From NCBI GenBank assembly GCA_905250025.1, contig CAJNOJ010000187.1:142638-206637 (forward strand): DNA of 64,000 nt. Reading direction: 5' to 3'. Under the pieces are notes generated by a model, which saw only the letters and a program-made list of their open reading frames with translations, was not told the DNA's origin and ran no database searches. Source of the DNA: Adineta ricciae (lineage: Eukaryota; Rotifera; Eurotatoria; Adinetida; Adinetidae). Within the stretch, counting starts at the first letter, position 1, and each line of letters opens with the position of its first letter. The position numbers and the translations under genes were made by a program. Shown here one piece after another: positions 1 through 14,153 of the stretch.

Positions 1-231
1 TATTTCTCTTCACAATTCTCGACATATAGAGTTTCTCATTCTTCCTCTTCTTCGATTCTATTCTATTACTCATTTGATTAAGTTAGTTACGAACAATATT
101 CTTAAAAAGAATGAAATTTATTTACAATAGTTAAAAATACGAATAGGCGAACCAATGAATCACATCAAATTTCAATTACTTATTTTAAATTTACCCGATT
201 TTAAAAATATTTTCTCGTCTTTCTCTTCAAT

Positions 232-1778
232 CTAACCTTTGTACAAATCTGTTCGTCGCAATAACGCGATACATGCTTCATTCGTTTTCGTTTTCGACAT
301 CGTTACATTGAATAGCTGTTGATCGCGTAGGTTTCGAGATAGATTAGTTGAAATCGTTTGAGGATGACGATTAATTAACATAGATTGATGTTCACATATC
401 CCTCCAGCGCCTCCGCCGCCACCCACACCATGCTTCACATAAGAGTCGCTTTGACTAACTGGAGATGTAATCGACTGTTTATGTTGAGAATTAAATTGAA
501 TTTTCGGAGGAGTGGAACTCCTTGGTGGATGTGTCAAGGCAGGTCGACCGAGCTTCGCAGAATTTCGTTTATGTGTAAAATGTAATGCCGTAGTAGATAA
601 GATTCCCCTAGGAAACAAAACAATGAGCAATTAGTTTTTATGCTTGATGAAGCAATAGGCAACAGCAATGAATACATGAATAATCAATCCATTATGAATG
701 TAATATATAGGAAACTTACGTGAAATTTCGAAACGTTCGATTGTAGATAAAAAATTTCGATGATAAACTGATTTCGTAGAGAATCATGGTTATTTTTCTT
801 GAGAAATGAATGATTACCAGCGTTGCTACATCTTCCCTCGATTTCAAAACCAAGTCCAGAGCAATCGTAATCCCTAATCACAACAATAGAATTATCGTGA
901 GAAATAGAATTCGAAAAATCGAATCTACCTGTCGGTGTGTGAAAAAGTAGAAATAAAATTGCAATTAGAAGAACAGTTTTTGTCGCTTGATTGTATTGAG
1001 ATCGATGGACTTTCGAGGAGTTCGAATGCATGTTTCTCGTTACAGATTTTATCTGATAAATGATAATTAAGCTCATAAGGAATGTTAAGCATTCCGGTAA
1101 AATCGTCCAGATGATTAAATTGACGTTTCTTACCCATTCGAATGAATCATTACCATCACTGCATGCTGTAATAGAAAAAACGCTCAACTGATCGATTCCT
1201 TTCAAATCAGATAAACGATATAAGCTTAGAAGAAACACGCAAATAACTAAAGTCATAACCGAAATAATCGCTTGAGTTTGAGTATAAGCAGGACGGTTTC
1301 TTGTTGGCCATGAAATAGTAACTAAACGCTCAATTGTCAGCAAAACAACAATCCATGTTGGAAAAATAAGAAAAAACTCTGTCAGAATACCAGTTAATCG
1401 ACATACGATAACATACTGACGGAATGCCGTATCAAACGCATCGAATTTCCTCAGCATCGGTAAGCCGAAGTTAATATGTAAATTAATCGTATCGCCGAGT
1501 GATAACGCAGACAAATAAACATTCTGTGAATTGCGTTTGTTTGTTTTCAGAAAGCAATACAGAGAAAGTAAATTCAAGATTGTACCAACGAGAAGAATAA
1601 ATAAAACAACGTACGGGTAAACTGTTTGATTCATATAACAATCAACGGTGACAACACGTGCGATGGTATCGATATGTTTACATGTTTCATTGTTACTTGT
1701 CGAACCATTCGCGCAGTAGTCCAGCAGATACGTGACCATTCGTAAACATGTTTTAATAGATGCACTGTCGTCAGACAT
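232..1778 (-). CDS. Rhodopsin-like G-protein-coupled receptor
   Basis: A seven-transmembrane receptor of about 459 residues, probably for a neuropeptide or small ligand at the cell surface. Three exons fit by phase: 1778-929, 873-720 and 607-232, with introns of 55 and 112 bp. The N-terminus carries N-glycosylation sites (NETC, NQTV). TM1 has a degenerate GN motif (GTILNLLSL). The TM3 end reads ERL instead of DRY. TM6 ends in FHTPTG. TM7 spans exon 2 and ends in SSKFFIYNRTFRNF, the usual junction with helix 8. The last exon is a Ser/Thr/Arg-rich cytoplasmic tail with a Gly run (HGVGGGGGAGG). Divergent bdelloid-type class A GPCRs of this kind form large families, so the ligand cannot be named. 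The start ATG is the first one ahead of TM1, and the exon joins keep one open frame. Confidence 0.8.
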
Positions 1779-2659
1779 TTTGATGTTGTTTCTAGTGAAA
1801 ATCTAAAAGAAAAGAAAAACAATTTAATTTCTAATCTTAACTTGGCAACGCTAATCTTAGAGTATTAAGATTATAAGGGTCAATATAGACAACATTGTGA
1901 GAAATGATCTATGTCGATGACAATAATATTCATTGAAAAACAGAGCTCGAAAATCAAATGACATTTCTGGTTCGTGATGGATAATTGAGAATATGAAATA
2001 AAGCATCTGAACATTCTTCGCACAAACATCTCATCAGAAGTTGGCGAGTATACGACAAAAAAAGTAATGTTGAATTTTCAAACAACACGATTGCAAATTG
2101 ACGTCGGTGAAATAATCTGTCGATTGATAATATTTAACCATCTGTCATGTCAACTAGTGTTGTGATAGATCAATATTAAATGTCACCTGAACAAGGAAAA
2201 CAAAGAATTTCTTGTTTTCCAATGCAAATATGTTCCTTACTCAGTCAATTTGCATGAACATTTTTGTGTATAGCTTAATTACTGAGAAAATTGTTCGTTT
2301 CTCTTACTCTCCGTACCATCTGATGAATGTAAATGTCAACTCAAGTGACATTCTTACCACGCATGAGTATGATGAAAAGAAAAATGACACGATCAGCTTT
2401 ATCTATATAATCAAAAAGACGGAGAAGAAAAGGAACTATAACTATTACTTTCAACACATTTTTACTGACAAGAACCTTGTCGTTCTTTTCCGGGACAAAA
2501 TTTTCCTTTCTCCATACTCATGTTGATTGTTATTTAATTCGAGATCTTTTACACGAACTATCTTTTGTCAATAGGAGAAAATGATGTTTTTATTTTGCAA
2601 AATAAAAAATAAGAAAAACAGACGAATAGAAAAAAAAACTGTATCGAAGGTTTGGTCGA
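1779..2659. other. Intergenic, no gene seen
   Basis: An AT-rich spacer between the start of the GPCR and the 3' end of DRC9. A 104-codon plus-strand frame at 2212-2526 is rich in Phe/Tyr/Lys/Asn and has no splice or family support. I read it as chance. Confidence 0.5.
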
Positions 2660-4579
2660 CTATTTCTTCTTCTTTTTTCCTTTTTTCCCTTTTTTCTTCT
2701 TGTATGGTCCAATAGCATTTCTAACAAGCATTCCTCGCCACCATGATTGTATTTTAATCGCAGCAAACATTTGTTGTTGCTCACGTTCTAACTGTCGACG
2801 ACGACGTTCTTTCTCTGCTCGATCTTCTCGAACAACTTTTTCATACAATGTGAACTAAGAAAATAAAGACAAAACAGTTTGATCAATAAAATAATGTCCG
2901 GAACTTCATTTATTTCTTCTCTTACATCGGCGGCAATCTTTTGATATGCAGCCAAGTCAGCTGCCCGTGCTGCTTTTAATTTATCGAGCCTAGTTTGCAT
3001 GTCAGCTGTTTCTGAGTTGTATTTCTCCAACCAGTTGTCTGTTTTTTGAATTGTTTCCTAGAACAACAGAGGAATTCTAAAGGAAAAAAAAATTCGAGAA
3101 ATACTTTAATATAAACACGCAAGTAGTTTTCAGTTTCCGAATTCGATTTCATTTCATCTTCCGTACGGTTTTCTAAAGACTGAACAAGAAGAGAAACGAT
3201 GAATATATTTTGAGAAGAACAAATTACATCTTGATCTCGTCGCATTTCGTGCTCTGCAATGGCACAACGTGCGCGGACTTGCTCGAGATAATTTTCGCAT
3301 TTTTTCTTCTCGTATGTGATTTCTAGTTGAGCCTTGGCTTTTGCTTCTTGCAATTGATCTTTTTGATACGCTATAACCTCGGCACGTTTGGCTAATTCCG
3401 TGATTTTCTCTTGACGAACACTTTGAATTTGTTGAGTCAAGTCTTTGATCCGTTGGCGACTTTCCTCTTCACTAAATTTCAAGAAAAATATAGTTAACAT
3501 TTGCCTTAAATGATAAACAAAACAAAATTGTTCGGCAAAATTAACAACTTTTTCTCACATGAATACTCTTCACGCCATTTTCAAGTAAATCTAAAAGAAT
3601 GGAGAGTAAATTGAAGGAATGTTGCACAGCCAACGCCTGATTAGCTTTTAATATTCACACATAGTGTTGCACACCAGTTCGAAATCTTACAATTCAACTT
3701 AATGCTTCCTTCCTGACCACTATCGGCACAATGAATGAATAGAAATGTTGTAATTACTCAAAACGTGACTCTTAGGCTTCGAGAAGATAAAATATAAAAG
3801 TTTGACAATCAACGATAGATACCTTTGAACAACACGAAGAAATGTGTTTTTGGATTCTTGTTCTTCTTCGATCATCATTTTCAGCGGTTCAATCGATTTG
3901 TGATCATTGAGAGCGAGAATTGATTTTGTCAATAATTTCTCGAAATAAGTACTAAAAAATTAGTAATAAACAATATGAGTGTATTTTTAAGCATTAAATC
4001 ACAGGATCATCTCTGCGTACTCTTTGGTTCGTTGTAATTATTAAGCTGTAAAATGTATTTTTATGAAATAATTACAATATGTGATGTCACGACTTGTTAT
4101 TACGGTTTGAAAACATGCTTACCGATCTTTTTCAACTTTTTTCATGTTGTCTGCTGTAAGCGGGTTTTGATTGAACATTCGATTGATTTTATTGACGCCA
4201 GTTTTCAAATCTGATGTGGTTTTCTTCAATTCATTACTGAGTTCTTCCATTAATCTTTGACTTTCTTTTGCTTCGGGCTGTTGGAATTCTTCATCGGCTC
4301 GATCCCTTTGTAATTGACTTCGTTGTGTGATTTGAGCATCGTAAATGTCTTCAGTTCGATTTTGCGCACTCAGTACACGTCCCACTTGATTTCGTACAAT
4401 CTTTAATCAAGAAAATATTTGCAAATTAAAAGCTCATATTCAAAATGACTAACCTCATCCGATGCTGCGGTGTATTGATAGTGTGAAGGTACTAATTTAC
4501 CAAGGATATGTAACTCTTCCGCTGCATCTTCAAAGACTGCTGCAAAATCGAGTGCATCAGCCGTTGACAATGTGAACAT
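2660..4579 (-). CDS. DRC9: Dynein regulatory complex subunit 9 (IQ domain G)
   Basis: A subunit of the nexin-dynein regulatory complex that links outer-doublet microtubules in motile cilia. Seven exons fit by phase: 4579-4454, 4400-4123, 3951-3823, 3471-3228, 3179-3105, 3057-2926, 2854-2660, giving 392 residues (human about 443). Blocks aligning with human IQCG from memory include NMKKVEKDR, a stretch of exactly the human length to SEEESRQRIKDL, KDQLQEAKAKAQLE and the coiled coil with LKAARAADLAAYQKI. The C-terminus has an IQ motif (AAIKIQSWWRGMLVR) followed by a poly-Lys tail. The first in-frame ATG is 4579. A GTG six bases upstream is not a eukaryotic start. The gene is head-to-head with ATP synthase beta across about 410 bp. 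Ciliated rotifers need this protein, so its presence is expected. Confidence 0.9.
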
Positions 4580-4991
4580 ATTCACCTTTTACGTTCGTAA
4601 ATTTGCTTACTTCGTCATGTATCAGTAATCAAACGTTGCGATCATTTTCTGATCGGTTGCTAAGCAAACACCTCGAACTAAAGTGCATAAATGTGTTAAA
4701 CTATGCATTTGTGATATGTGTATCCAAATATTATTTTCTAACATTTAGTTCAATAAGTAGATAATGAAGCGATTTTATTTTTGTGTAGGACGAAAATCAA
4801 ATCGCCATTGAGAAGTATCTAAAACCTCGTCAAAGGACATCAGATGTTTACGATGCACTGCAGACAACTCTTTCGTGGTTTGAGCAAAGAAAGACTTATG
4901 ACGATTTTGCTCCGTCTTATGTTTTTCCAAACGAAACATTATTGTTCTTCTACTTCTTTCGTCTTTTTTTAGACTAACTAGTTGTACAATT

Positions 4992-7214
<2,223 letters not shown>

Positions 7215-9997
7215 AAACCTCTGAACTCCAAGAACATTACTGAATCGACCAACAGTGTTCTTCATACACCACATTATCTTTCTTCAGTCTTGTCTTTTTT
7301 CTTTCTTCTAGAAAAGTTTCTTCTCGAATGTTTACTTCTCTTTCCATGTACCTCTATAGTTTATTAGCAGAGTTAAATCATACACTCACAGACATTTGTA
7401 CCATCACCATCCGTTGTCGAACTTTATCATTTTCTTCTTTTTTATGTTGATGTTTGGATATGGAAGAGAAAAAAAACACTATTATGCATCCCCCCGCTTG
7501 TTTTTTTCTCTTTCTCCAATAAACACCTGAATCAATTGTGCTTCATATGCACGAACCAAATTTTCTTGTTCCAAAAAAAGACTCAACGTCCACGTTCATA
7601 CGATCTGTTTATGTCATAATTAACCGTTTATTGGTAGCGCATTATGCAACTAGGAAAAGGTCAAATGAAACGATTCAATTTCCTTTCTGTCTGCTGTCTT
7701 GTCGAACACGGTACATATTCAGAATCAATCGACGATTTTCTGATGTTGAAATCATGGATAGATTTGAAATCAATCGCACTATTACATAAATATCTGATAC
7801 ACGCAGCAGGTGTTTTCATACGAACTTTTCTTCTACGCTTCTATTATGTATTACTAAGAAGAGATATGTTTTATTTATCCAAGTTTTCACTTGTCATGTT
7901 TATTTTAGTGAAGATTGATCTATCGATAATATCGCCAGGATGGCCCAATGCTTATTTTTTATATATCTGTGTATCTGTCTTGCAGGAAAAGATCGAATCG
8001 TGATTCTCAGGAAAGAAGTAACAAGAGGCAATATTGCGAATATATGAAATTATCAAATTTTGCTCTTCCGATAAACATCGCTATTGTCATTTGTAGTTCA
8101 TCGATCAAAGATCAAAATTCGATTGATTCAGTGATAATGAAAGCAAAACCTTTTATCACCTATAATAGTCCGTAAAAGAATTGCATGCAATTAGTATTTG
8201 TCAACATTGCTTTCATTAGTTCAAACAAAATTATATTTTATCATGTCAACTAAATGACTGTGGGCGGATGTACATCCACCGTGAAATAAGGTATGTAACT
8301 CCTCATTACGAAGTTGATCACAAGTAAGAAGTGAGAGATACATCTATCTATCTATCAAAGGGACGAATGCTTGCTTATATATATAAATGTGATAAATGAT
8401 CATTGCACGTCTGTTCAACACATAGAGGAACGTAACAAACCCGACAGATATCAATTATTAGCCACACTCTCAATGTTTATTCGTTCTCCGATGTGTGCGT
8501 TTACACAGAAATATACTTCAAGGGTGTGAATTCTGCACGTATGTATAGGTTCAATGCCAGACATCGGGATGACTGTCAATCTTCTCCCGCTGTTATCATC
8601 CATTATACTTTCATAGTTCGAAGAAAGAAAACAGAACATCAGAGCAAAGCAACTGTTCAATGAAGTGATTGGAGAAATGAAGGAGGAGCAAGACGAAAAA
8701 GAAAGAATAGAAACAGTGCACTAAAGTGGGCAGAAGAAGACGAAAGGTAACTGTCTTCCTTTTATATCTAAAGAGCACTCTCATTCTCGATATACAATAA
8801 CCATCCACGCATGCATGCTTGCACAAATCGTGATAATATCACACAGAGGTCTTCTCTTATTGTTATTATATACTCGTCCTTCGCCGATACGAAATATACC
8901 CGGCGGGCATTCTTTCATTTTCAAAATGATTATTGAACTAGTTGAGTCTAGTCATTTTCTTTTACTTACTCTTTTGACAAATGAGTGTTGAGAATATTTA
9001 TCAAGCAAAACAACAGGAGAAAAGAGAACGACGGTCAAATCTATTGTTGTTAACCGCACGATCATACGAGAGGGAGTGAAGAATTCATACATCTTTTTTC
9101 AACATACGACACAAAAACAAGTTGTAAGTAAAAATAGTTCCCGATATGGACGAATTCAGTCGACTGATGTGTTTATTTGAAAACTTGATTGAATCATGTT
9201 TAGTTCTTACTCAATCGGATAATAGGTCAGTCCAGTCTTTTTTTGTTGTTTTCTTAATTAAGTCTGTATTCTCCTTCGTTAAACATCTAATCAAATATGT
9301 CTGAGACAGTATCGATTAGTTGCTTTTGTCTAACCAAGAAATTGTTCATCAATAGGATATTTCAAGCGAAATCGATGACTTTTTTGCTTTCTATCTTGAT
9401 CTTTACCAGCAAGTCAGTATAAGATATTTATGACAGGAACTTGTTGACTAGAAATTGAGTCAAAGTATTTTTTCTTCCATCGATTGACTAATTCAGATCG
9501 ATGTTGTACGTTAACATACATAATATAATTAAGATGTTGCCGATTTCGCAATCATGCATAAGTGAGTTCTATTCACAAGAGACAAAAAAAGAACTATATA
9601 AGTTCAACGACAACGATCGTTTGCGTCCGAATGTCATTAAATGTCATATTCGATGCGGACAATTAGGTAGTCGAACTCATGTTCAATCATCTACTTTCTT
9701 CTTGTCTACTAGAAGAATATTTCGCGTTGACCAAGGTGTGAATTAGAGATTTTTGTCTCGTTAGCCTTTCTCTTCGTATTCTCTTCAAGAATACATGCCT
9801 GCAAACATCTGTTCATTTCTTGTCATCTATGTTGTAACGATTTATCTTTACATCGAACAGAGAATGAGAAAGTAATGAGAGTTCAAGCTGCAACGTATGA
9901 TGACAAGCCGGCCCTCATAGGCGTGTCCACTATCATATAAATTTTCTTTCTAATTGCTTCGTTTTGTATCATTTGTGTATCTTTAGATCTCGAAAAG
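7215..9997. other. 3' UTR of ATP synthase beta, then intergenic
   Basis: The 3' UTR runs to about 7530. The rest holds only short frames with biased composition (for example 7644-8003 and 8451-8826) and no splice or family support. No gene seen. Confidence 0.5.
7518..7523 (+). promoter_or_regulatory. Polyadenylation signal of ATP synthase beta
   Basis: A perfect AATAAA about 300 bp after the stop codon of the beta-subunit gene, in a pyrimidine-rich 3' UTR. Its position and context fit the cleavage signal of that transcript. Confidence 0.6.
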
Positions 9998-10684
9998 ATG
10001 ATTAGAGAAAATCTTCTCTTCATTCTATTCTTTCCGCTCATCTCTGGTCTGCCGTCGAATTCGTATTATTTAATTGAACTTGATCAGCATTTATCATCAA
10101 ATGAAACCTATTGCTCGAATATCTTCACTAATCAGCAAACGTATCGTCTGCCGACAGAATGTCATAAACATTTACTCTGCGATCCGACGTATTGCGATGA
10201 TCAGGCATTTCGTTGTATGAAAATTCGTGAAACTTTATGCTGCTTAAATCAACACCTACAATCTCATTGTCAAAAAGATAATTCCAATCGACTGAAAGAT
10301 CTCTTTCGATCAGTGTATTTTCAAATGTCAATCGAACATGGATATTGTGAAATCAATTTAGAACGAATTGAAAAGTTCGATCAAGCATACTGTATTGCAG
10401 ATCTGATTGAAGAACCGAAATTAAGTGAAACTACGAAAACAATTATAGTGCGATGGGAGACTTCAACACGATCAATGTATAAGCATTTTCATCGACGTAC
10501 ATCGACAATCCGATCGAATCAAGTTCGACATCGAATCGCTGCTCGACGAAATTATTCCTCATTGGCGAATTTAGATTATCTACGTCAAGTGACAATCATT
10601 GAAGAAAAGATTTCATCGAAATGTTCAAGAAACGTTCTTAATTGGTTTTCTCTTAGTATTTTATTCTCAATAGTTTTAACCTGA
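9998..10684 (+). CDS. Secreted Cys-rich protein, probably membrane-anchored
   Basis: A single-exon frame of 228 codons that I do not recognise by family. Residues 1 to about 17 (MIRENLLFILFFPLISG) form a clean signal peptide. The next 125 residues carry a dozen cysteines (for example YCSNIF, CHKHLLCDPTYCDD, LCCLNQH, GYCEINL), which suggests a disulfide-bonded extracellular domain. A basic Ser/Thr/Arg region follows. The C-terminus is a hydrophobic helix (NWFSLSILFSIVLT) reaching the stop, as in a GPI-anchor signal or a tail anchor. The start has a purine at -3. The lack of introns stands out beside its neighbours. A secreted or surface role is inferred and no function can be assigned. Confidence 0.65.
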   Translation: MIRENLLFILFFPLISGLPSNSYYLIELDQHLSSNETYCSNIFTNQQTYRLPTECHKHLLCDPTYCDDQAFRCMKIRETLCCLNQHLQSHCQKDNSNRLKDLFRSVYFQMSIEHGYCEINLERIEKFDQAYCIADLIEEPKLSETTKTIIVRWETSTRSMYKHFHRRTSTIRSNQVRHRIAARRNYSSLANLDYLRQVTIIEEKISSKCSRNVLNWFSLSILFSIVLT

Positions 10685-11230
10685 ATCAATGTGTGTATTG
10701 TTTTCTGTTTTTTTTTTGTATAAATTAAAGTAAAACATATTCGTGACTTGTCTTATTCATCAGAAACAATGGTTGATCTTTCTGCGTTGGAAAATATGAA
10801 TGGTTGTTTCGATGGATGAAAGGTAATACTAACCGGTTGGTGAAGCAAATCATTCTCTCTCTTTGTGATCGATGAGTATAAATATACGATAATTATTCAC
10901 AATTAATGAGGTAAATACTTCGACAAAATGAATTAAATATCACCGGAGAAAGCTGATTCGTTCGTAGTTAGCACAATAAGAACGATAGCATGGGATTGAT
11001 ATTGAAATTTATCGATTTGCGAGCAAAACGAAACAATTGACATAAGTTTTATCCTCGGGATGTCATATTCTGTATATCAGTAGTCATGTTTTGTTCATAT
11101 CATCGAGATCATCATTTAGTCACTGTTCGGAAAGTGTACACATGAACGAAAAAAAGAAGGAAAGAGACAAGAAGAAAAAAAAACACGGTAAAAAATACAA
11201 GAATGATAGACGTGTATAAATAACAGACAG
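10685..11230. other. Intergenic, no gene seen
   Basis: An AT-rich spacer between two convergent genes, the secreted protein (+) and the second GPCR (-). It probably contains both 3' UTRs. Confidence 0.5.
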
Positions 11231-13473
11231 CTAACATGTCTCAACAATATATGCTGGCGATTGTTCTTCCTCGATAGAGTTTTGTACAAATTCAGGAGAT
11301 TCTTTTATATCTTTTGTTAAGGTTATCTTTACATTGCGCACATCGGTCGTTGACAAGGGGAAATCCGAGTTGCGTCTCGTCGAAAATTCCGAAGTTTTTG
11401 ATACTGTTCGACGTATTGAGGGTGAATCGGTGTTTAAGGATAAAGATGGATTGACAATTGCTGTCAATGTTGATGATGGTAAGTGACGAAAACAATGTAC
11501 AATAGTTGCCGAACGTGGTCGAATTATCGATCGATTGTTGTCGATACTGGGTGTATAACAGACTGTGTGCTGTCGATGAAGACGTCGTTCAAATGTTGTG
11601 GACGATCTTGGTGAATGCGAACACGTACGAGATTTTCGAGGAGAATTGTAAGTATTGTTATTGTTAATAACTGTGTTAGTTGCTGATTTACATACGGTTG
11701 AACGACGCGATGTTAAATCGACATTCGATGAACACAATGAATGTTTTGTGGAGAGATTAATGGTAAAACCACAACAGGTAAAAAACGTCGGTTTGCGCAA
11801 GGGATTAATTGAGTAATTAATACTGCTGTTCTGTTGAGCTAAATGATTTGAACGATTTTGTGAATGAATGCCCAAACCACAGTAAGGCGATGCTGCTGTC
11901 GTTGCGATTGAATGTTCGGTTTCATCCTCATCATCGTATAAAAATGAATTTGTTTGAAATTTCGAGCCTTGACGACATGATCTTGTTCGTTGAAATCGCC
12001 AAAAGAAACATTCCCCTAGTAGTTTACGTATTTCTCGTCGCGATGTTCGACCGCTGGAAAAAGTCAGACATGAATCACAAAACTAAACAAAATACATCGA
12101 TTTTCCCTTACCTCATAATAGCAAACATCAAATTTAACGAATAGTTGCTCATTTCTAATACACGGAAGACGGTGTTCAAGTTAACGTAAATGTATAGAGG
12201 CATTAAAGGTGTTTTACTAATATTCGTGGCAAATGCATTGACCATAGTGAGAATATATCTTGGAGATATGGTAAAAATAACAAAAAATGATGAAAGAACG
12301 AGTTGAATCGTTTTCTCTTTGAATTGTTTTTCTCGTTTGATTACATTTCGTGCATCAATTGATCCAATTTTGGATAGAACACTACGTTGTCGTGATAAAC
12401 TATACAGAATCAACCAATTTATGATAAGTAAGAGAATAGAAGGAATTATCGAATGAAAAAATATGGTATTGAACGTGAAATAATGTTTTTTCCATTGATC
12501 AAGCTTCGTTTTTGATGACTGAGCATTCGTTTGCCATAAACACATGAATGTATGAATTGACACATTCGCATAGGCATGTAAGAAGAAAGTTGGTAATAAA
12601 TAAATAACATTAGCAAAAAGGACAAGCAGTAAAACAACGACTAAGACGATTTTTGAGATCAGAGTGGTGAAACGCAGACGACCTTTGATAGGAAACCAAA
12701 TAATAATACATTTTTCAACAGCTAATGCAACTGTTAGCCATATACTCGCCTAAAATATCAAACTAATAATGTATAATTGTCGAATAGATTAGATTTCTAC
12801 CTGATCTTTGTCAAATTATATATTACATAGAAATTTATTCAGTTCTATTTCATCAAAAAGAATGAGTCCTGACTTTGAAATCTTAAATGCATGAATAGCT
12901 CTTTTTTACACTTTTTAGATAGCAATTATTCCTTTTGACGAGTTTTTCAGCTAAGAGAAGAACTATTTCGAGAGGAAAATCATATTTTAATTACATATAA
13001 TTGTAACCCCCTGTCTATTTTCTTTTTCGTACTCACAACAACAAAGCTATGTCTTTTGTTTCTTTCTCATTATTGGTCTATAGATATGCGACAGTTACCT
13101 GTCCTGTAAACATGATCGTAAAGAATACCCATCGACATAATTGCAGGGTTACTCGAAGATAACCTTTGTCGAAAAGGACAAAAATGAAGAATTCGAATAA
13201 TCGAACAGTATCAAGAATGCAAATAATCGAGAAATAGAGCTGAAACGTAGTGTGACGGAAGCTGCGCGACGCACGAAAATATAATAAACTTAAACAATTG
13301 AATGTCAGCCCAAATAGAAATAATAAACTGCCAATGCCAATTTGAATATATGTGTTAAATGCGTCAATAAGGACTTGTTCACGATATGGTATTCGACTGG
13401 TTGTCCCTCGATGAACGATGGTAGAAGTTAAAACAATCGAGCGGTTCAGATTGCTCCACGTCGTTTCATTCAT
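11231..13473 (-). CDS. Rhodopsin-like GPCR with long Ser/Arg-rich tail
   Basis: A class A-type receptor of about 611 residues. Three exons fit by phase: 13473-13099, 12749-12112, 12053-11231. The N-terminus is glycosylatable (NETTW, NRSIV). TM1 is GIGSLLFLFGLTFNCLSLLYF. The end of TM3 has EKC in place of the DRY motif. TM5 (SIIPSILLLIINWLILYSL) and a basic third loop precede TM6-TM7 (SNYSLNLMFAIMSG). The third exon adds a cytoplasmic tail of about 280 residues, rich in Ser, Thr, Arg and Asn with an acidic patch (YDDEDETEH), a likely phosphorylation and arrestin-binding region. It resembles the receptor at 232-1778 in architecture but is clearly a different subfamily. The intron joining exons 1 and 2 is about 350 bp, longer than usual here. 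The ligand is unknown. Confidence 0.8.
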
Positions 13474-14095
13474 TTGACTGGATTTTCATTGACACAATTA
13501 TCTAGAAGGGAAAACACACTAAGTGTATTTCTAAATGAAAGGACAACTAAACGATTTGTATAGAGTTATATTAGGACATTTGTCAAGGGAATGAATTCGA
13601 GTTATTGATATAATCACAAGAGAGAAAGAGAGAGAAACACTCATAAATACAAGTGAAATGTCAGGAAAGCGAAAGAGAGCAAAATCACAAAACATTTCAT
13701 ACAGCTCGATCAATCATTTGGCTCTTTTCACTTTCGTTCTTTCTTTCTCTTCCATTTAGAAAACATGGAAAACAACGCAGCAGTTGGGGATGAATAGAGT
13801 CATACAAACCAAAACGGAAAGAAAAATACATTACTTCATATAATGCGCATTCTCTCGTCTTCTTTTTGTATAGACGTATAATAATAATTTTATATCTAGA
13901 TATTTCTTTTCTTTCTTCTTCTTATCCTCACGCTTTACTCGTGTCATGCTAATCAATTTCGATAAGTTATTCACCTGCAATTATCTCCAACACAATATTT
14001 ATCTATTCTGTTTATATACATTTGATTTCGACTTTTCTCTCCTCTTGACAAAAAGCCCAGCGAAGTTAGGTCGCGATGTTTATATCCATCTCCTT

Positions 14096-14153
<58 letters not shown>

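Noticed and set aside
2212..2526. A 104-codon plus-strand frame
   Set aside because: Phe/Tyr/Lys/Asn-rich composition typical of AT-rich DNA; no splice or family support.
3550..3590. A possible extra DRC9 exon reading WREEYS
   Set aside because: Its frame needs a non-AG acceptor. Direct joining of 3823 to 3471 keeps phase and gives exactly the human spacing.
4005..4050. A possible extra DRC9 exon reading TKEYAEMIL
   Set aside because: It would need a non-AG acceptor. Skipping it keeps phase and matches the length of human IQCG.
7538..8175. Overlapping plus-strand frames after ATP synthase beta
   Set aside because: They lie in the 3' UTR and spacer, are short and AT-biased, and have no homology.
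8261..8270. A TGTGGG-like hexamer, the type of bdelloid telomere repeat
   Set aside because: It occurs only once and does not form a tandem array.
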